DNA of 64,000 nucleotides from Phytohabitans rumicis (GCF_011764445.1 NZ_BLPG01000001.1:6031001-6095000), one strand, 5' to 3'; counted from the stretch's first letter, positions 1 through 8,280 are shown. Notes: generated by a model not told the origin, from the sequence alone. Program-made: numbers and translations.

Positions 1-677
1 CCCGCCGCGCCGAGCAGAGCCGCGAGGGGGAGGCACGCCGCCGGGTCGCCGAGGAACGCCTGCGCATCGCCCGCGAATTGCACGACGTCGTCGCCCACCA
101 CATCGCGCTGGTGAACGTGCAGGCGGGCGTCGCCAGCCACGTGCTGCGCGACCGGCCGGACCAGGCCGAGGAGGCGCTCACCCACGTACGGCGGGCGAGC
201 GGGGCCGTCCTCGACGAGCTGGGCGCGATGCTCAGCGTGCTGCGGCAGTCCGGCGAGTCCGACTCGCCGACCGAGCCCGCGCCCAGCCTCGACCGCCTGG
301 ACGCGCTCGTCGGCTCGTTCACCGCGGCCGGGCTCACCGTGGACTGGACGCTCTCCGGCCGTCCCCGCCCGCTGCCCGCCGCCGTCGACCTTGCCGCGTA
401 CCGCATCGTGCAGGAGTCACTGACCAATGTGCACAAACACAGCGGGGGAGCGGCGGCGCGGGTCACCGTCGGCTACGCGGCGGACGGGCTCGTCATCGAC
501 GTCCGGGACGACGGCCGTTCGGGCGCCGTCGTCCCCAACGGCACCGGACACGGCATCCTCGGGATGCGGGAGCGGGCGGCCGCCGCCGGGGGCGAGCTGC
601 GCGCCGGCCCCCGGCCCGAGGGCGGATTCCGGGTGTACGCCAGGCTGCCGTTACCGTCTACTCAGGAGGATCGATGA
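1..677 (+). CDS. Two-component sensor histidine kinase, NarL/LuxR type (5' end missing)
   Basis: This is the C-terminal part of a HisKA_3-type sensor kinase; the reading frame is open from base 3, so the gene begins upstream of the window. The phosphoacceptor helix is visible (RIARELHDVVAHH, His encoded at about 84-86), followed by the HATPase domain with the N-box region (ESLTNVHKHS) and G boxes (DDGRSG, GHGILGMRERA). It would autophosphorylate on His and pass phosphate to the regulator encoded next. Its stop overlaps the regulator start (ATGA), and the AGGAGG ribosome site of the regulator lies inside this gene at 664-669, so the two are translationally coupled. The sensed signal cannot be inferred because the N-terminal membrane part is outside the window. 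Confidence 0.93.
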   Translation, partial: RRAEQSREGEARRRVAEERLRIARELHDVVAHHIALVNVQAGVASHVLRDRPDQAEEALTHVRRASGAVLDELGAMLSVLRQSGESDSPTEPAPSLDRLDALVGSFTAAGLTVDWTLSGRPRPLPAAVDLAAYRIVQESLTNVHKHSGGAAARVTVGYAADGLVIDVRDDGRSGAVVPNGTGHGILGMRERAAAAGGELRAGPRPEGGFRVYARLPLPSTQEDR

Positions 678-1339
678 TCCGGGTCCTGCTGGCCGACGAC
701 CAGAAGCTCATCCGCGCCGGCTTTCGGGTGCTCATCGACTCCGCGCCGGACCTGGAGGTGGTCGGGGAGGCCGCTACCGGGCGGGAGGCGGTCGACCTGC
801 TGCGCACCACGCGTGCCGACGTCGTCCTGATGGACATCCGGATGCCGGAGCTGGACGGGCTGGCCGCCACCCGAGAGATCACCGCCGACGAGGAGCTGGC
901 CGGTGTGCGCGTGCTGATCCTGACCACATTCGAGGTCGACGAGTACGTCTTCCAGGCCCTGCGCGCCGGGGCGAGCGGGTTCCTCGGTAAGGGCGTCGAC
1001 CCGGCGGAGCTGCTGGACGCGATCCGGGTCGTGGCCGGCGGCGAGGCGCTGCTGTCGGCCAAGGCGACCCGCAGCCTCATCGAGCGCTTCCTCGCCCAGC
1101 CGGACGACTCCCCACAGGCGACACCCGAGGCGCTGCGGGCGCTGACCGACCGCGAGCGCGAGGTGCTCGGCCTCGTGGCCGCCGGACTGTCCAATGACGA
1201 CATCGCCGAGCGGCTCGTCCTGTCTCCGCTCACCGCCAAGACCCACGTGAACCGGGCGATGATGAAGCTCGGCGCGCGCGACCGGGCGCAGCTCGTCGTC
1301 ATCGCGTACCAGACGGGTCTGGCTCGGGGGCCGCAGTAG
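674..1339 (+). CDS. Response regulator, NarL/FixJ family (REC + LuxR HTH)
   Basis: A 221-residue regulator of usual family length. The receiver domain (about 1-120) has the acidic pair D8-D9, the phosphorylated D54 in LMDIRMPELDG, and the conserved Thr/Lys positions (LTTFE, GKGVDP). The C-terminal LuxR-type helix-turn-helix occupies about 148-213 (LTDREREVLGLVAAGLSN...KTHVNRAMMKLGARDR). It should bind DNA after phosphorylation by the overlapping upstream kinase. The following ABC exporter pair is the likely target, and a perfect 8-bp inverted repeat at 1350-1373 between regulator and exporter is a candidate operator. Start chosen from AGGAGG at 664-669 and the ATGA overlap. Confidence 0.96.
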   Translation: MIRVLLADDQKLIRAGFRVLIDSAPDLEVVGEAATGREAVDLLRTTRADVVLMDIRMPELDGLAATREITADEELAGVRVLILTTFEVDEYVFQALRAGASGFLGKGVDPAELLDAIRVVAGGEALLSAKATRSLIERFLAQPDDSPQATPEALRALTDREREVLGLVAAGLSNDDIAERLVLSPLTAKTHVNRAMMKLGARDRAQLVVIAYQTGLARGPQ

Positions 1340-1349
1340 CGCGGCGGCC

Positions 1350-1373
1350 GGCCTACCGCGGATGTGGTAGGCC
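1350..1373. promoter_or_regulatory. Perfect inverted repeat ahead of the ABC exporter operon
   Basis: GGCCTACC and GGTAGGCC are perfect 8-bp arms separated by 8 bases. The repeat sits between the response-regulator stop and the ABC ATPase start, with no T-run after it, so it looks more like a regulator-binding palindrome than an intrinsic terminator. Binding by the adjacent regulator is an inference. Confidence 0.5.
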
Positions 1374-1429
1374 AAGGTGTCCGCGCCTGGCCGATGCCCT
1401 TTGCTTCCGGTCGCGCCAGGCTGGCCAGC

Positions 1430-2338
1430 ATGATTGAAGTGATCGATCTGACCAAGCGGTACGGCGACAAGGTCGCCGTCGACGGGCTCACCTTCACGGT
1501 GCGGCCCGGCGTGGTGACCGGCTTCCTCGGGCCAAACGGGGCCGGCAAGTCCACCACGATGCGGATGATCCTCGGCCTGGACCGCCCGTCGTCCGGGACG
1601 GTCACGGTCAACGGCCGCCCGTACGCCGGGCACGCCGCGCCGCTGTGCGAGCTGGGAGCGCTGCTGGAGGCGCGGGCGGTCCACACCGGACGGTCGGCGT
1701 ATCACCACCTGCTGGCGATGGCCGCCACCACAGGCATCCCGGCGAGCCGGGTCGACGAGGTCATCGACCTGGTCGGGCTGCGCGACGTGGCCGGCAAGCG
1801 GGCGGGCGGCTTCTCGCTGGGCATGGGACAGCGGCTCGGCATCGCCTCGGCGCTGCTCGGCGATCCGAAGGTGGTGATGCTCGACGAGCCGGTCAACGGG
1901 CTGGACCCGGAGGGCATCCTGTGGATCCGCAACCTGCTCAAGGGGCTGGCGGCGCGGGGCCGTACCGTCTTCGTCTCCTCGCACCTGATGAGCGAGATGG
2001 CGCTGACGGCCGAGCACCTGGTGGTCATCGGCCGGGGCCGGCTGATCGCCGACGTGCCGATGGCCGACTTCACCCGGGGGGCCGCGCGCGGCCGCGTACG
2101 CGTGCGGTCGCCGCAGGCGCCGGCGCTGCGCGACCTGCTCGCGGGCCCGGACGTGGAGATCACCAGTGCCTCGCCCGGCGTCCTGCACGTCGCCGGGCTG
2201 CGGGCCGAGCAGATCGGCGATGCCGCGGCCGAGGCCGGCCTGACCCTGCACGAGTTGGCCGCCGAGGAGGCGTCACTGGAGGAGGCGTTCATGGAGCTGA
2301 CCAAGGACGCCGTGGAGTACCAGGCGGTGGCCCCATGA
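1430..2338 (+). CDS. ABC transporter ATP-binding protein (drug-export/bacteriocin-immunity type)
   Basis: A 302-residue ATPase starting at the MIEVIDLTKRYGDK methionine; a longer frame from 1364 exists, but its first 22 residues do not look like this family. Walker A is at 34-41 (GPNGAGKS), the signature motif at about 129-134 (SLGMGQ), and Walker B plus D-loop at about 148-160 (VVMLDEPVNGLDP). A C-terminal extension of about 80 residues follows, as is usual for ATPases paired with ABC-2 type permeases. The stop overlaps the permease start (ATGA), so the two form one exporter. With the two-component genes upstream this resembles drug or peptide resistance modules of actinobacteria; the substrate is unknown. 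Confidence 0.95.
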   Translation: MIEVIDLTKRYGDKVAVDGLTFTVRPGVVTGFLGPNGAGKSTTMRMILGLDRPSSGTVTVNGRPYAGHAAPLCELGALLEARAVHTGRSAYHHLLAMAATTGIPASRVDEVIDLVGLRDVAGKRAGGFSLGMGQRLGIASALLGDPKVVMLDEPVNGLDPEGILWIRNLLKGLAARGRTVFVSSHLMSEMALTAEHLVVIGRGRLIADVPMADFTRGAARGRVRVRSPQAPALRDLLAGPDVEITSASPGVLHVAGLRAEQIGDAAAEAGLTLHELAAEEASLEEAFMELTKDAVEYQAVAP

Positions 2339-3114
2339 GCGCGTTGCAGGTGACCCAGGCGCGGGTGTTCCGCTCGGAGTGGATCAAGTTTCGATCGCTG
2401 CGGTCGACGGTGCTCACGCTGGCCAGCGCCGTCGTCGCGGTCATCGGGATCGGGCTGGTGGTGTCCGCGGTCATCGGCGACGGCGCCGACCTCGGCGGCC
2501 CGGACGGCGGCCCGGACTCGACCGGCGCCAGCCTCGCCGGCGTCCAGCTCGGCCAACTGCTCGTGGGGTCGCTGGGCGTGCTGGTGATCTCCGGCGAGTA
2601 CGCCACCGGCATGATCAGGTCGTCGCTGGCCGCGGTGCCGGCGCGGCTGCCGGTGCTGTGGGGCAAGGCGGTCGTGTTCGCCGCGGTGACGCTGGCCGTG
2701 ATGCTGCCGGCGTCCTTCGTGGTCTTCCTCGCCGGGCAGGCGCTGCTCGGCGACGCGGGCGTGTCGCTGTCCGACCCGGGCGTGTTGCGCGCGGTGATCG
2801 GGGCGGCCGTCTACCTGACCGGGGTCGGGCTCTTCGGCATGGCGGTGGGCGCGCTCATGCGCAACACGGCGGCCGCGATCACCACCGTGGTGGGCGTGAT
2901 GTTCGTGTCCCAGGGCATCGTCAACCTGCTCCTGCCGGACAGCTGGGAGAAGTACATCCTGCCGTACATGCCGTCGACCGCGGGTGAGTCGTTCATGACC
3001 GTGGCCCCCGGGTCGGACGTGCTGTCGCCGTGGGCCGGGCTGGCCGTGTTCGCCGGCTACCTGGTCGTACTGCTCGGAGCCGCCGCGTATGCCCTGCGGC
3101 ACCGCGACGCGTGA
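2335..3114 (+). CDS. ABC transporter permease (ABC-2 type)
   Basis: A 259-residue integral membrane protein with about six hydrophobic segments. The first (LTLASAVVAVIGIGLVVSAV) follows a short cytoplasmic N-terminus containing SEWIKFRSLRST, typical of ABC-2 permeases paired with drug-export ATPases. A conserved-looking ISGEYATGMIRSSL region follows the second hydrophobic stretch. Translation begins in the ATGA overlap with the ATPase gene, which fixes the start. It forms the membrane channel for the preceding ATPase. Confidence 0.93.
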   Translation: MSALQVTQARVFRSEWIKFRSLRSTVLTLASAVVAVIGIGLVVSAVIGDGADLGGPDGGPDSTGASLAGVQLGQLLVGSLGVLVISGEYATGMIRSSLAAVPARLPVLWGKAVVFAAVTLAVMLPASFVVFLAGQALLGDAGVSLSDPGVLRAVIGAAVYLTGVGLFGMAVGALMRNTAAAITTVVGVMFVSQGIVNLLLPDSWEKYILPYMPSTAGESFMTVAPGSDVLSPWAGLAVFAGYLVVLLGAAAYALRHRDA

Positions 3115-3161
3115 GTTTTGGGTTTAGAGTTGGACCTGGCGTTGGCCGGGCGCGGTGGACG

Positions 3162-3189
3162 CCCGGGCGGGAGGCGCAACCCGCCCGGG
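3162..3189. terminator. GC-rich hairpin downstream of the ABC operon
   Basis: Perfect 10-bp arms (CCCGGGCGGG and CCCGCCCGGG) flank an 8-base loop about 50 bases after the permease stop. There is no T-run, so this may be a weak or factor-assisted terminator, or a leader hairpin of the following gene. Confidence 0.5.
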
Positions 3190-3285
3190 TTCGCAGTCGC
3201 CCCGCCGTCCAGGCGGCGCCGTGCACCCGTACCGGACCGGTCTCCCTCGCGCCGTCCACCGCGCTCCCCAAGGAGAGTTAGGGAC

Positions 3286-4293
3286 ATGGCCCGACCGATC
3301 ACGCTGTTCACCGGCCAGTGGGCCGACCTGCCGTTCGAGGAGATGTGCCGGCTGGCCTCCGAGTGGGGCTACGACGGTTTGGAGATCGCCTGCTGGGGCG
3401 ACCACTTCGAGGTCGACAAGGCCCTGGCCGACGACGGGTACGTCGAGCGCAAGCGGGAGACCCTCGCCAAGTACAACCTGGGCGTCTGGGCGATCTCCAA
3501 CCACCTCGTCGGGCAGGCCGTCTGCGACCATCCGATCGACGAGCGGCACCAGGACATCCTGCCGGCCCGGATCTGGGGGGACGGCTCGCCGGAGGGCGTA
3601 CGGCAGCGGGCCGCCGCCGAGATGGCCGACACCGCCCGCGCGGCGGCCAAGCTCGGCGTCCGCACCGTCGTGGGGTTCACCGGGTCGTCGATCTGGCACA
3701 CGCTGGCCATGTTCCCGCCGGTGCCGCCATCCATGATCGAAAAGGGGTACGCGGACTTCGCCGCCCGGTGGAACCCGATCCTGGACGTCTTCGACGAGGT
3801 CGGCGTCCGCTTCGCGCACGAGGTCCATCCCAGCGAGATCGCGTACGACTACTGGACCACCGTTCGCGCGCTGGACGCGATCGGGCGGCGGCCGGCGTTC
3901 GGGCTGAACTGGGACCCGTCGCACTTCGTCTGGCAGGAGCTGGACCCGGTCAACTTCATCCTCGACTTCGCCGACCGGATCTACCACGTGGACTGCAAGG
4001 ACGCCAAGGTGCGCACCGGGGACGGCCGGCGCGGCCGGCTCTCGTCCCACCTGCCGTGGGCCGACCTGCGGCGGGGCTGGGACTTCGTCTCCACCGGGCA
4101 CGGCGACGTGCCGTGGGAGGACTGCTTCAGGGCGCTCAACGCCATCGGGTACGAGGGACCGATCTCCATCGAGTGGGAGGACGCCGGCATGGACCGGCTC
4201 GTCGGCGCGCCCGAGGCGTTGCAATTCGTGCGCCGGCTGGCGTTCGACGCCCCGACGGCCGCGTTCGACGCCGCGTTCTCCAGCCAGTCCTGA
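3286..4293 (+). CDS. Sugar phosphate isomerase/epimerase family protein (xylose-isomerase-like TIM barrel)
   Basis: A 335-residue protein of the AP endonuclease 2/xylose isomerase-like TIM-barrel superfamily. Metal-ligand and catalytic regions are recognisable: HEVHPSE (about 182-188), [15 protein letters not shown] and a C-terminal [11 protein letters not shown]. The family isomerises or epimerises ketoses and inositol-derived sugars in the cytoplasm; the exact substrate is not deducible. The start is fixed by AAGGAG at 3270-3275 with good spacing; a longer frame from 3118 is low-complexity Arg/Pro sequence and is rejected. The gene is monocistronic and ends 31 bases before a strong bidirectional terminator. 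Confidence 0.9.
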   Translation: MARPITLFTGQWADLPFEEMCRLASEWGYDGLEIACWGDHFEVDKALADDGYVERKRETLAKYNLGVWAISNHLVGQAVCDHPIDERHQDILPARIWGDGSPEGVRQRAAAEMADTARAAAKLGVRTVVGFTGSSIWHTLAMFPPVPPSMIEKGYADFAARWNPILDVFDEVGVRFAHEVHPSEIAYDYWTTVRALDAIGRRPAFGLNWDPSHFVWQELDPVNFILDFADRIYHVDCKDAKVRTGDGRRGRLSSHLPWADLRRGWDFVSTGHGDVPWEDCFRALNAIGYEGPISIEWEDAGMDRLVGAPEALQFVRRLAFDAPTAAFDAAFSSQS

Positions 4294-4323
4294 CCTCGTT
4301 CTCCAGTCTGTCCTGACCTCGCG

Positions 4324-4358
4324 AAAGGGCGTCCCCCGATGCTCGGGGGACGCCCTTT
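4324..4358. terminator. Bidirectional terminator between convergent genes
   Basis: A perfect 16-bp inverted repeat (arms AAAGGGCGTCCCCCGA and its complement) with a 3-base loop, flanked by A and T runs. It lies between the convergent isomerase gene and the small membrane-protein gene and can stop transcription from both sides. Confidence 0.9.
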
Positions 4359-4367
4359 GCCGTCGAT

Positions 4368-4664
4368 CTAGAGGTTGGCGTTGTTGGCGCTGCTGGACGG
4401 CGAGGAGGTCGAGGCCGCGACCGCCTTGTCCGACGGCGTGCCGGCGATCTTCTCACCGACCTTGGTGTGGGACAGCCGTTCCTTGCCCTCCGTGTAGAGG
4501 CGGTTGGCCTGCGCCTGGGCGACGCCGGCCGCCTCCTGAACGGTGGGGTGGTCCCACGCCTTGCGGGCCCCCTTCACCAGCTCTTCGTACTTCTCCCGGC
4601 CGGCGCGGGCACCCAGGACGAAGCCCGCAGCGAGCCCGCCGATGAACCACAGCTTTCCGCGCAT
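4368..4664 (-). CDS. Small actinobacterial membrane-associated protein (YtxH-like)
   Basis: A 98-residue protein with a short hydrophobic N-terminus (LWFIGGLAAGFVLGARAG) followed by GREKYEELVKGARKAWDHP and an amphipathic Lys/Glu/Ala-rich region. The GARAGREKYEEL pattern is widespread in small conserved actinobacterial proteins of unknown function. A GGAGGG ribosome site precedes the ATG on the minus strand. It converges with the isomerase gene and shares its terminator. Function unknown; an envelope-stress or membrane-anchored role is only a guess from topology. Confidence 0.85.
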   Translation of the reverse strand: MRGKLWFIGGLAAGFVLGARAGREKYEELVKGARKAWDHPTVQEAAGVAQAQANRLYTEGKERLSHTKVGEKIAGTPSDKAVAASTSSPSSSANNANL

Positions 4665-4874
4665 AGCGGCTCCCTCCTACCTGACGCGGTGTCGCGCCTG
4701 TGTGCTCTATAGCCTGCCTACCTACCCATCCTGCCTCGCACTCATGCACGCTTGGGCCCGGACCGGCGGAATGTCCGCTTTTCCACCTGACCACCGCGCC
4801 TGCCGCTCGGCCTCCGCCTCCCGCCGGCCGCGCTCGCCGCCTCCCGCCGCGCTCGCCGCCTCCCGTCTGGTGGC

Positions 4875-4955
4875 GCGTCGATCAAGGACCTCCGCGTCGA
4901 TCAAGGGCAAACGGCCGTGGTTGGATCTCTGAACCACGACCATTTGCCCTTGATC
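4875..4955. repeat. GATCAAGG repeats with a long palindrome
   Basis: CGCGTCGATCAAGG occurs twice in tandem (4875-4888 and 4894-4907). The second copy opens an inverted repeat whose 13-bp arms GATCAAGGGCAAA (4899-4911) and TTTGCCCTTGATC (4943-4955) match perfectly; the next 11 bases of each arm also pair with two G/T-type mismatches. The 4665-5078 stretch has no convincing gene. I recall similar GATCAAGG palindromes as dispersed repeats in Micromonospora genomes, but that cannot be checked here. Confidence 0.6.
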
Positions 4956-5078
4956 GGCGGCGAATCCCCTGATCGACACGAGGGCGTGTCTGGAGTAACC
5001 CTGTGGCCCCGACGTGGGGGGTGTCCTGTACTCTTGTGCAGTCGCACGGCACCGGAGCGATCCGGGGCCAGCCAGCGA

Positions 5079-5151
5079 TCCCCCATAGCTCAATTGGCAG
5101 AGCAGCCGGCTGTTAACCGGCAGGTTTTTGGTTCGAGTCCAAATGGGGGAG
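5079..5151 (+). tRNA. tRNA-Asn (GTT)
   Basis: A complete 73-base cloverleaf. Acceptor TCCCCCA (5079-5085) pairs with TGGGGGA (5144-5150), with G5151 as discriminator. The anticodon stem GCCGG/CCGGC encloses loop CTGTTAA, with anticodon GTT at 5112-5114. The T arm has the TTCGAGT loop. CCA is not encoded. Confidence 0.97.
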
Positions 5152-5219
5152 CTCCTTCTCATGAGCCCCGGGCGGGTTGGTGGCCGGAGCGCGAGGCTGC
5201 GGGATACGATCCCCGCGCC

Positions 5220-5293
5220 GGGGCGGTAGCTCAGCCGGTTAGAGCAGGGGACTCATAATCCCTCGGTCGCGGGTTCGAGTCCCGCCCGCCCCA
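5220..5293 (+). tRNA. tRNA-Met (CAT)
   Basis: A 74-base cloverleaf: acceptor GGGGCGG (5220-5226) pairs with CCGCCCC (5286-5292), and A5293 is the discriminator. The anticodon loop CTCATAA has anticodon CAT at 5254-5256, so it is elongator Met, or possibly Ile read by lysidine-modified CAT. Its 3' half is the attachment site of the element that follows; the tRNA remains intact at this end. Confidence 0.95.
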
Positions 5294-5294
5294 C
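5252..5294 (+). other. attL core (3' half of tRNA-Met)
   Basis: Forty-three bases from the anticodon loop to one base past the tRNA are identical to 40342-40384. Starting in the anticodon loop is the classic crossover region for tyrosine integrases that use tRNA genes. Confidence 0.92.
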
Positions 5295-5354
5295 GCGTAC
5301 TGAGCTGGGATTATGTCCGGCCTGGCGATCCAGTTGATCTGCTCGGGACCTGGC

Positions 5355-5375
5355 TTGCTAGGGAATTGCTAGGGA
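5355..5375 (+). promoter_or_regulatory. Candidate integrase arm-type sites at attL
   Basis: TTGCTAGGGA occurs at 5355-5364 and 5366-5375, just inside the left end and 11 bases apart. The same motif is repeated in the same orientation near attR (40204-40225). Paired short direct repeats at both ends are what arm-type integrase binding sites look like; binding is inferred. Confidence 0.65.
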
Positions 5376-5385
5376 TCTTGCTTCG

Positions 5386-6720
5386 CTATGCCGTCTTGGC
5401 TCTGTGCCGGAGCGGCACGAGGGCAGCGGCTGCCTCGGCAGCGTCCCGCCCGACCGTCCCGATCAGGTGGCCATAGGTGTCGTTTGTGATCTTGATCGAG
5501 CTGTGCCGGAGGCGCTTGCTGACGATCGCGATATCTACGCCGGCGGCGAGCTGGAGGCTGGCCGCGAGGTGACGCAGCTTGTGCAGGGAGATCCGCGGCA
5601 GCCCGTGGCGGGCGACGAGCTTCTCGAACCGGTACGTCACGAAGTCCGGATGCACGCCGGACCCGTCCTCACGGGTGAAGACCAGTCCGGTGTCCTGCCA
5701 TGCCGGCCCCCAGGCGAGCCGTTCCTGGATCTGCTGTTTGCGCCAGGCCCGGAGGACCTCGGCCGTGCCCTCGTCGATGTCGACCATCGACTCCGACCCG
5801 TCGGTCTTCGGCCTGGACTCCACCACCTTGTGCCGGGCGGAGGTGCGTTGCCAGGCCACGTCGACGGTGCGGGCGTCCAGATCGACGTCGCACCAGCGCA
5901 GCCCGCAGAGCTCGCCCCGCCGCAGCCCGGCGAACGCGGCCAGGTGCAGCATCGGGTACAGCCGCTCACCGTCGCCGGCGATGGCATCGAGGAACTCTCC
6001 GAGCTGCTCGGGCTCCCAGACCTTCACCCGCGGCCTGCTCGCCGAGGCGACCTCGGCCAGAGCAGCCACATTGCGCGAGACCTCACCGGACCGGAGGGCT
6101 GCGTTGATGGCACTCCGGAGCGTGGCCCTGACCCGTTGTGCCGTAGCGGGACTGAAGGGGCGCGGGACAGCGACGCGCCTGGGCTTGATCGGTCGTTTGC
6201 CGGCCGCTTGGCGCTCGGCATTGACTTCGTCCGCCTCCTTCTGTAGACGCTCGTTGGTCTCCTTCGCTTCGGCTATGCGCTCGTCGTGCTCGCGCCGGAT
6301 GTCGATGAGCATCTTGGTGACGTGGTGCGGGCGGAGGTCGATCAGGCGCAGGTGGCCGAGGTATGGCACCAAGTAGTTCTCGACATGACCCCGGTAGCCG
6401 ACCTCCGTCGTGGCACGGATGGACTCGGCGCCGACCTTGCCGTCCAGCCACTCGGTGAGCCATGCGCCGACGGTTTGCTTGCCGTCGGTGGGCAGTGTTC
6501 CTGCCTGCTCGGCGGCGAGGATTTCGGCACGGGCCTCGGCTGCGGCCTTGGCGCTACGGAAGCCGCCCTTGGTCCACTGCCGACGCTTGCCGCTGGGGCC
6601 CGTTGGCAGCTCCACAAGGTACGCCCATGTGTGCGTCTTGCAAACCTTGCCTTGGGGTGGGCAATCGGCGTCACAACGCTGGAAGACGCCCTTGCCGTAC
6701 TTCGGTGATTTCCGGTTCAC
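5386..6720 (-). CDS. Tyrosine site-specific integrase
   Basis: A 444-residue phage-type integrase starting at GTG (VNRKSPKYGKG). Residues about 1-80 resemble an arm-binding domain, about 83-215 the core-binding (SAM-like) domain with a coiled insert, and 230-440 the catalytic domain. The catalytic set is complete: R267 (GLRRGE), K305, H380-x-x-R383 (HKLRH), H406 and Y416 (NDTYGH). The GTG overlaps the upstream gene's stop (GTGA), which argues against the longer frame from 6840. It lies next to attL and its convergent tRNA, as is standard for integrated elements, and should catalyse recombination between the tRNA-Met attB and the element attP. Confidence 0.95.
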   Translation of the reverse strand: MNRKSPKYGKGVFQRCDADCPPQGKVCKTHTWAYLVELPTGPSGKRRQWTKGGFRSAKAAAEARAEILAAEQAGTLPTDGKQTVGAWLTEWLDGKVGAESIRATTEVGYRGHVENYLVPYLGHLRLIDLRPHHVTKMLIDIRREHDERIAEAKETNERLQKEADEVNAERQAAGKRPIKPRRVAVPRPFSPATAQRVRATLRSAINAALRSGEVSRNVAALAEVASASRPRVKVWEPEQLGEFLDAIAGDGERLYPMLHLAAFAGLRRGELCGLRWCDVDLDARTVDVAWQRTSARHKVVESRPKTDGSESMVDIDEGTAEVLRAWRKQQIQERLAWGPAWQDTGLVFTREDGSGVHPDFVTYRFEKLVARHGLPRISLHKLRHLAASLQLAAGVDIAIVSKRLRHSSIKITNDTYGHLIGTVGRDAAEAAAALVPLRHRAKTA

Positions 6721-7256
6721 TTCCTCTCCCTCAGGGGTATCAGGCCGAGATTCCTGGCCCGTCGCGACCAGTTCCTCAACTGGCCGTCGGTGACATCGCC
6801 GAAGCCTCGGGCCTTGAGTTGCGTGGTGACGTACAGCCACGGTTTACGTGCCGGCTCACCTCCTTGTGCCTTCGCTTCTTTGTAGAGAGTGGCGACAGTC
6901 GCGATGAAGTCGTCACCCCGCTCTGCCGGGCGGCCGGGCCGCTTCGGTGGGTATCCGCTCGTGCTTCTGGGTGCCCTTGTCGTTCTCTTGGCGGCCGGCA
7001 CAGTCCATGCGCCCTGGCGCCGGGTCGCCTCGACAACCTCCGCGACCCGCAGGGAGCGGAGGACGGCAGCGGTCACCACGCCGCCGGTCGGCCGTACACG
7101 CGCTCGCCCGTCGTCGGTGAACGCGTGCAGGTCCAGGCCAACCGGGGTTGCCGTGCCGCCCACGTCCGCCCAGTGCACGGTCAGGTGCCATCGGTGCCCG
7201 TCCGGGTCAGTGTGGGTCGAGGAGATCGCGCCGAGGCGGCGGGCCGGGTTGGGCAT
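6717..7256 (-). CDS. Unknown protein coupled to the integrase
   Basis: A 179-residue protein starting at MPNPARRLGAIS with AGAGGA upstream at good spacing. The N-terminal half (HWADVGGTATPVGLDLHAF) looks like a small beta-rich domain. The C-terminal half is basic and contains KPWLYVTTQLKARGFGD...LRNWSRRARNLGL, suggestive of a helix-turn-helix. Its stop overlaps the integrase GTG by four bases, so the two are co-translated. Such genes between excisionase and integrase often tune integration; that role is inferred from position only. I do not recognise the family. Confidence 0.75.
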   Translation of the reverse strand: MPNPARRLGAISSTHTDPDGHRWHLTVHWADVGGTATPVGLDLHAFTDDGRARVRPTGGVVTAAVLRSLRVAEVVEATRRQGAWTVPAAKRTTRAPRSTSGYPPKRPGRPAERGDDFIATVATLYKEAKAQGGEPARKPWLYVTTQLKARGFGDVTDGQLRNWSRRARNLGLIPLRERK

Positions 7257-7380
7257 GTGTAGTCCTCTATCATCGTTACGGCTGAATATAGCGTAAGCAG
7301 TGACAGAATAGGAGCGCAATAGATTCGCCACTATGACCCTATCGTATGTTCCCGACGTCCACTGTGGACTCACTAGTTGC

Positions 7381-7617
7381 TCAAGAAAGACGATGATGCG
7401 TCGTCGCCGGGTCGGCGATGCCGAGCGCTTCCAGCACAGCGGCGCGCGTGACGCGCAGGTATCGCCCGAGGCGCAGGACCGGTACCGGGAAATGCCCCTC
7501 GCGAGCAAGGCGGTAGGACTCGTCGCGGCCGACGCCGAAGGCGCGACCGGCGGTTGGGACGTCCACCGTTGCTGGCCAGGCCCGGATCTCGTCGGGAGTC
7601 GGTACGCGCTTGCTCAC
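7381..7617 (-). CDS. AlpA/excisionase-like helix-turn-helix protein
   Basis: A 78-residue protein starting at GTG with AGGAGG seven bases upstream. It has the MerR/AlpA-type winged helix pattern: VDVPTAGRAFGVGRDESYRLAREGHFPVPVLRLG then RYLRVTRAAVLEALG. Proteins of this type next to a tyrosine integrase act as excisionases or integrase activators. The longer frame to 8250 runs through repeats and is rejected. It probably heads the xis - unknown - int gene set transcribed toward attL. Confidence 0.85.
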   Translation of the reverse strand: MSKRVPTPDEIRAWPATVDVPTAGRAFGVGRDESYRLAREGHFPVPVLRLGRYLRVTRAAVLEALGIADPATTHHRLS

Positions 7618-7843
7618 GGCTGCCTCCTGCTCGTCGCCGTTCCCCCGGTCCTGCGCTCGGGTCAAGGCGCAGTCCGGACAGGCTTTTGGGACCGATGATG
7701 ACGCGCGGGGGTTAGCGGCACCGCTGCCAGCCGCTGCCGGCGGTGGATCCGCCAGCACCAGCTCCCATGGGTAGCAACGGGCCGTCAGGTGGCATCGGGA
7801 AAGTTGGCACGTCCGTGCGGCTCTGTCCTGTCGGCCTTTGTCA

Positions 7844-7892
7844 AGCGCTACGGGGTTAGCGCCAGCGCTACGGGTAGCGCCAGCGTTAGCGC
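7844..7892. repeat. Short tandem repeats AGCGCTACGGG...TAGCGCC
   Basis: Units at 7844-7863, 7864-7881 and a partial unit at 7882-7892 share AGCGCTACGGG and TAGCGCC. They sit in the 1,010-base gene-poor stretch 7618-8631 between the divergent excisionase and mobilization genes, which also holds CTGCCAGCCG repeats and Ser/Arg-like GGAAGC runs. No gene is convincing there; replication or transfer sites are plausible. Confidence 0.5.
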
Positions 7893-8255
7893 GACCGTTG
7901 ACGTACGGGTTGGCGAGTGCGTTACGGGGTTGCCAAGACCGCTGCGAATCTCGCAGCTGGCAGCGCGCCGTTCCAGACGGCGCTGCCAGCCGCTGCCAGG
8001 ACTCAGCGTTGTGTCGCATCGCTTCCTTCCGCTTCCACCTCCGCTCGCATCTGGCTGCTTCCGCCTCCGCTACGCCGGCGCGGCGGAAGCGGAAGCGGAA
8101 CGAGGAAGCTGGCATGGCCGCTCTTTTGCGGGCGCCTGCGCGCGCACTGGCGCCCCGGCCGCCGGCGGAAACGCCGCACGGGTAGGGGAATCCGCAGCCG
8201 GTAGCCCGAAACCCAGACCCCGCTCGCGCGGGCCAGACTGACGCGCTCACATCCG

Positions 8256-8280
8256 GCGCTCATCGCTGAGCGATGAGCGC
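8256..8280. repeat. Perfect inverted repeat upstream of the mobilization genes
   Basis: Arms GCGCTCATCGC (8256-8266) and GCGATGAGCGC (8270-8280) match perfectly around TGA. GAGCG and CTCAC words recur at 8281-8340. Together with the hairpin at 8483-8524 it marks a candidate transfer-origin region. Confidence 0.55.

Noticed and set aside
3118-3285. Longer N-terminus of the isomerase gene
   Set aside because: The extension is Arg/Pro-rich and runs through a 10-bp-arm hairpin; AAGGAG positions the start at 3286.
7844-7892. CRISPR array
   Set aside because: Units are adjacent without spacers and only two and a half copies exist.
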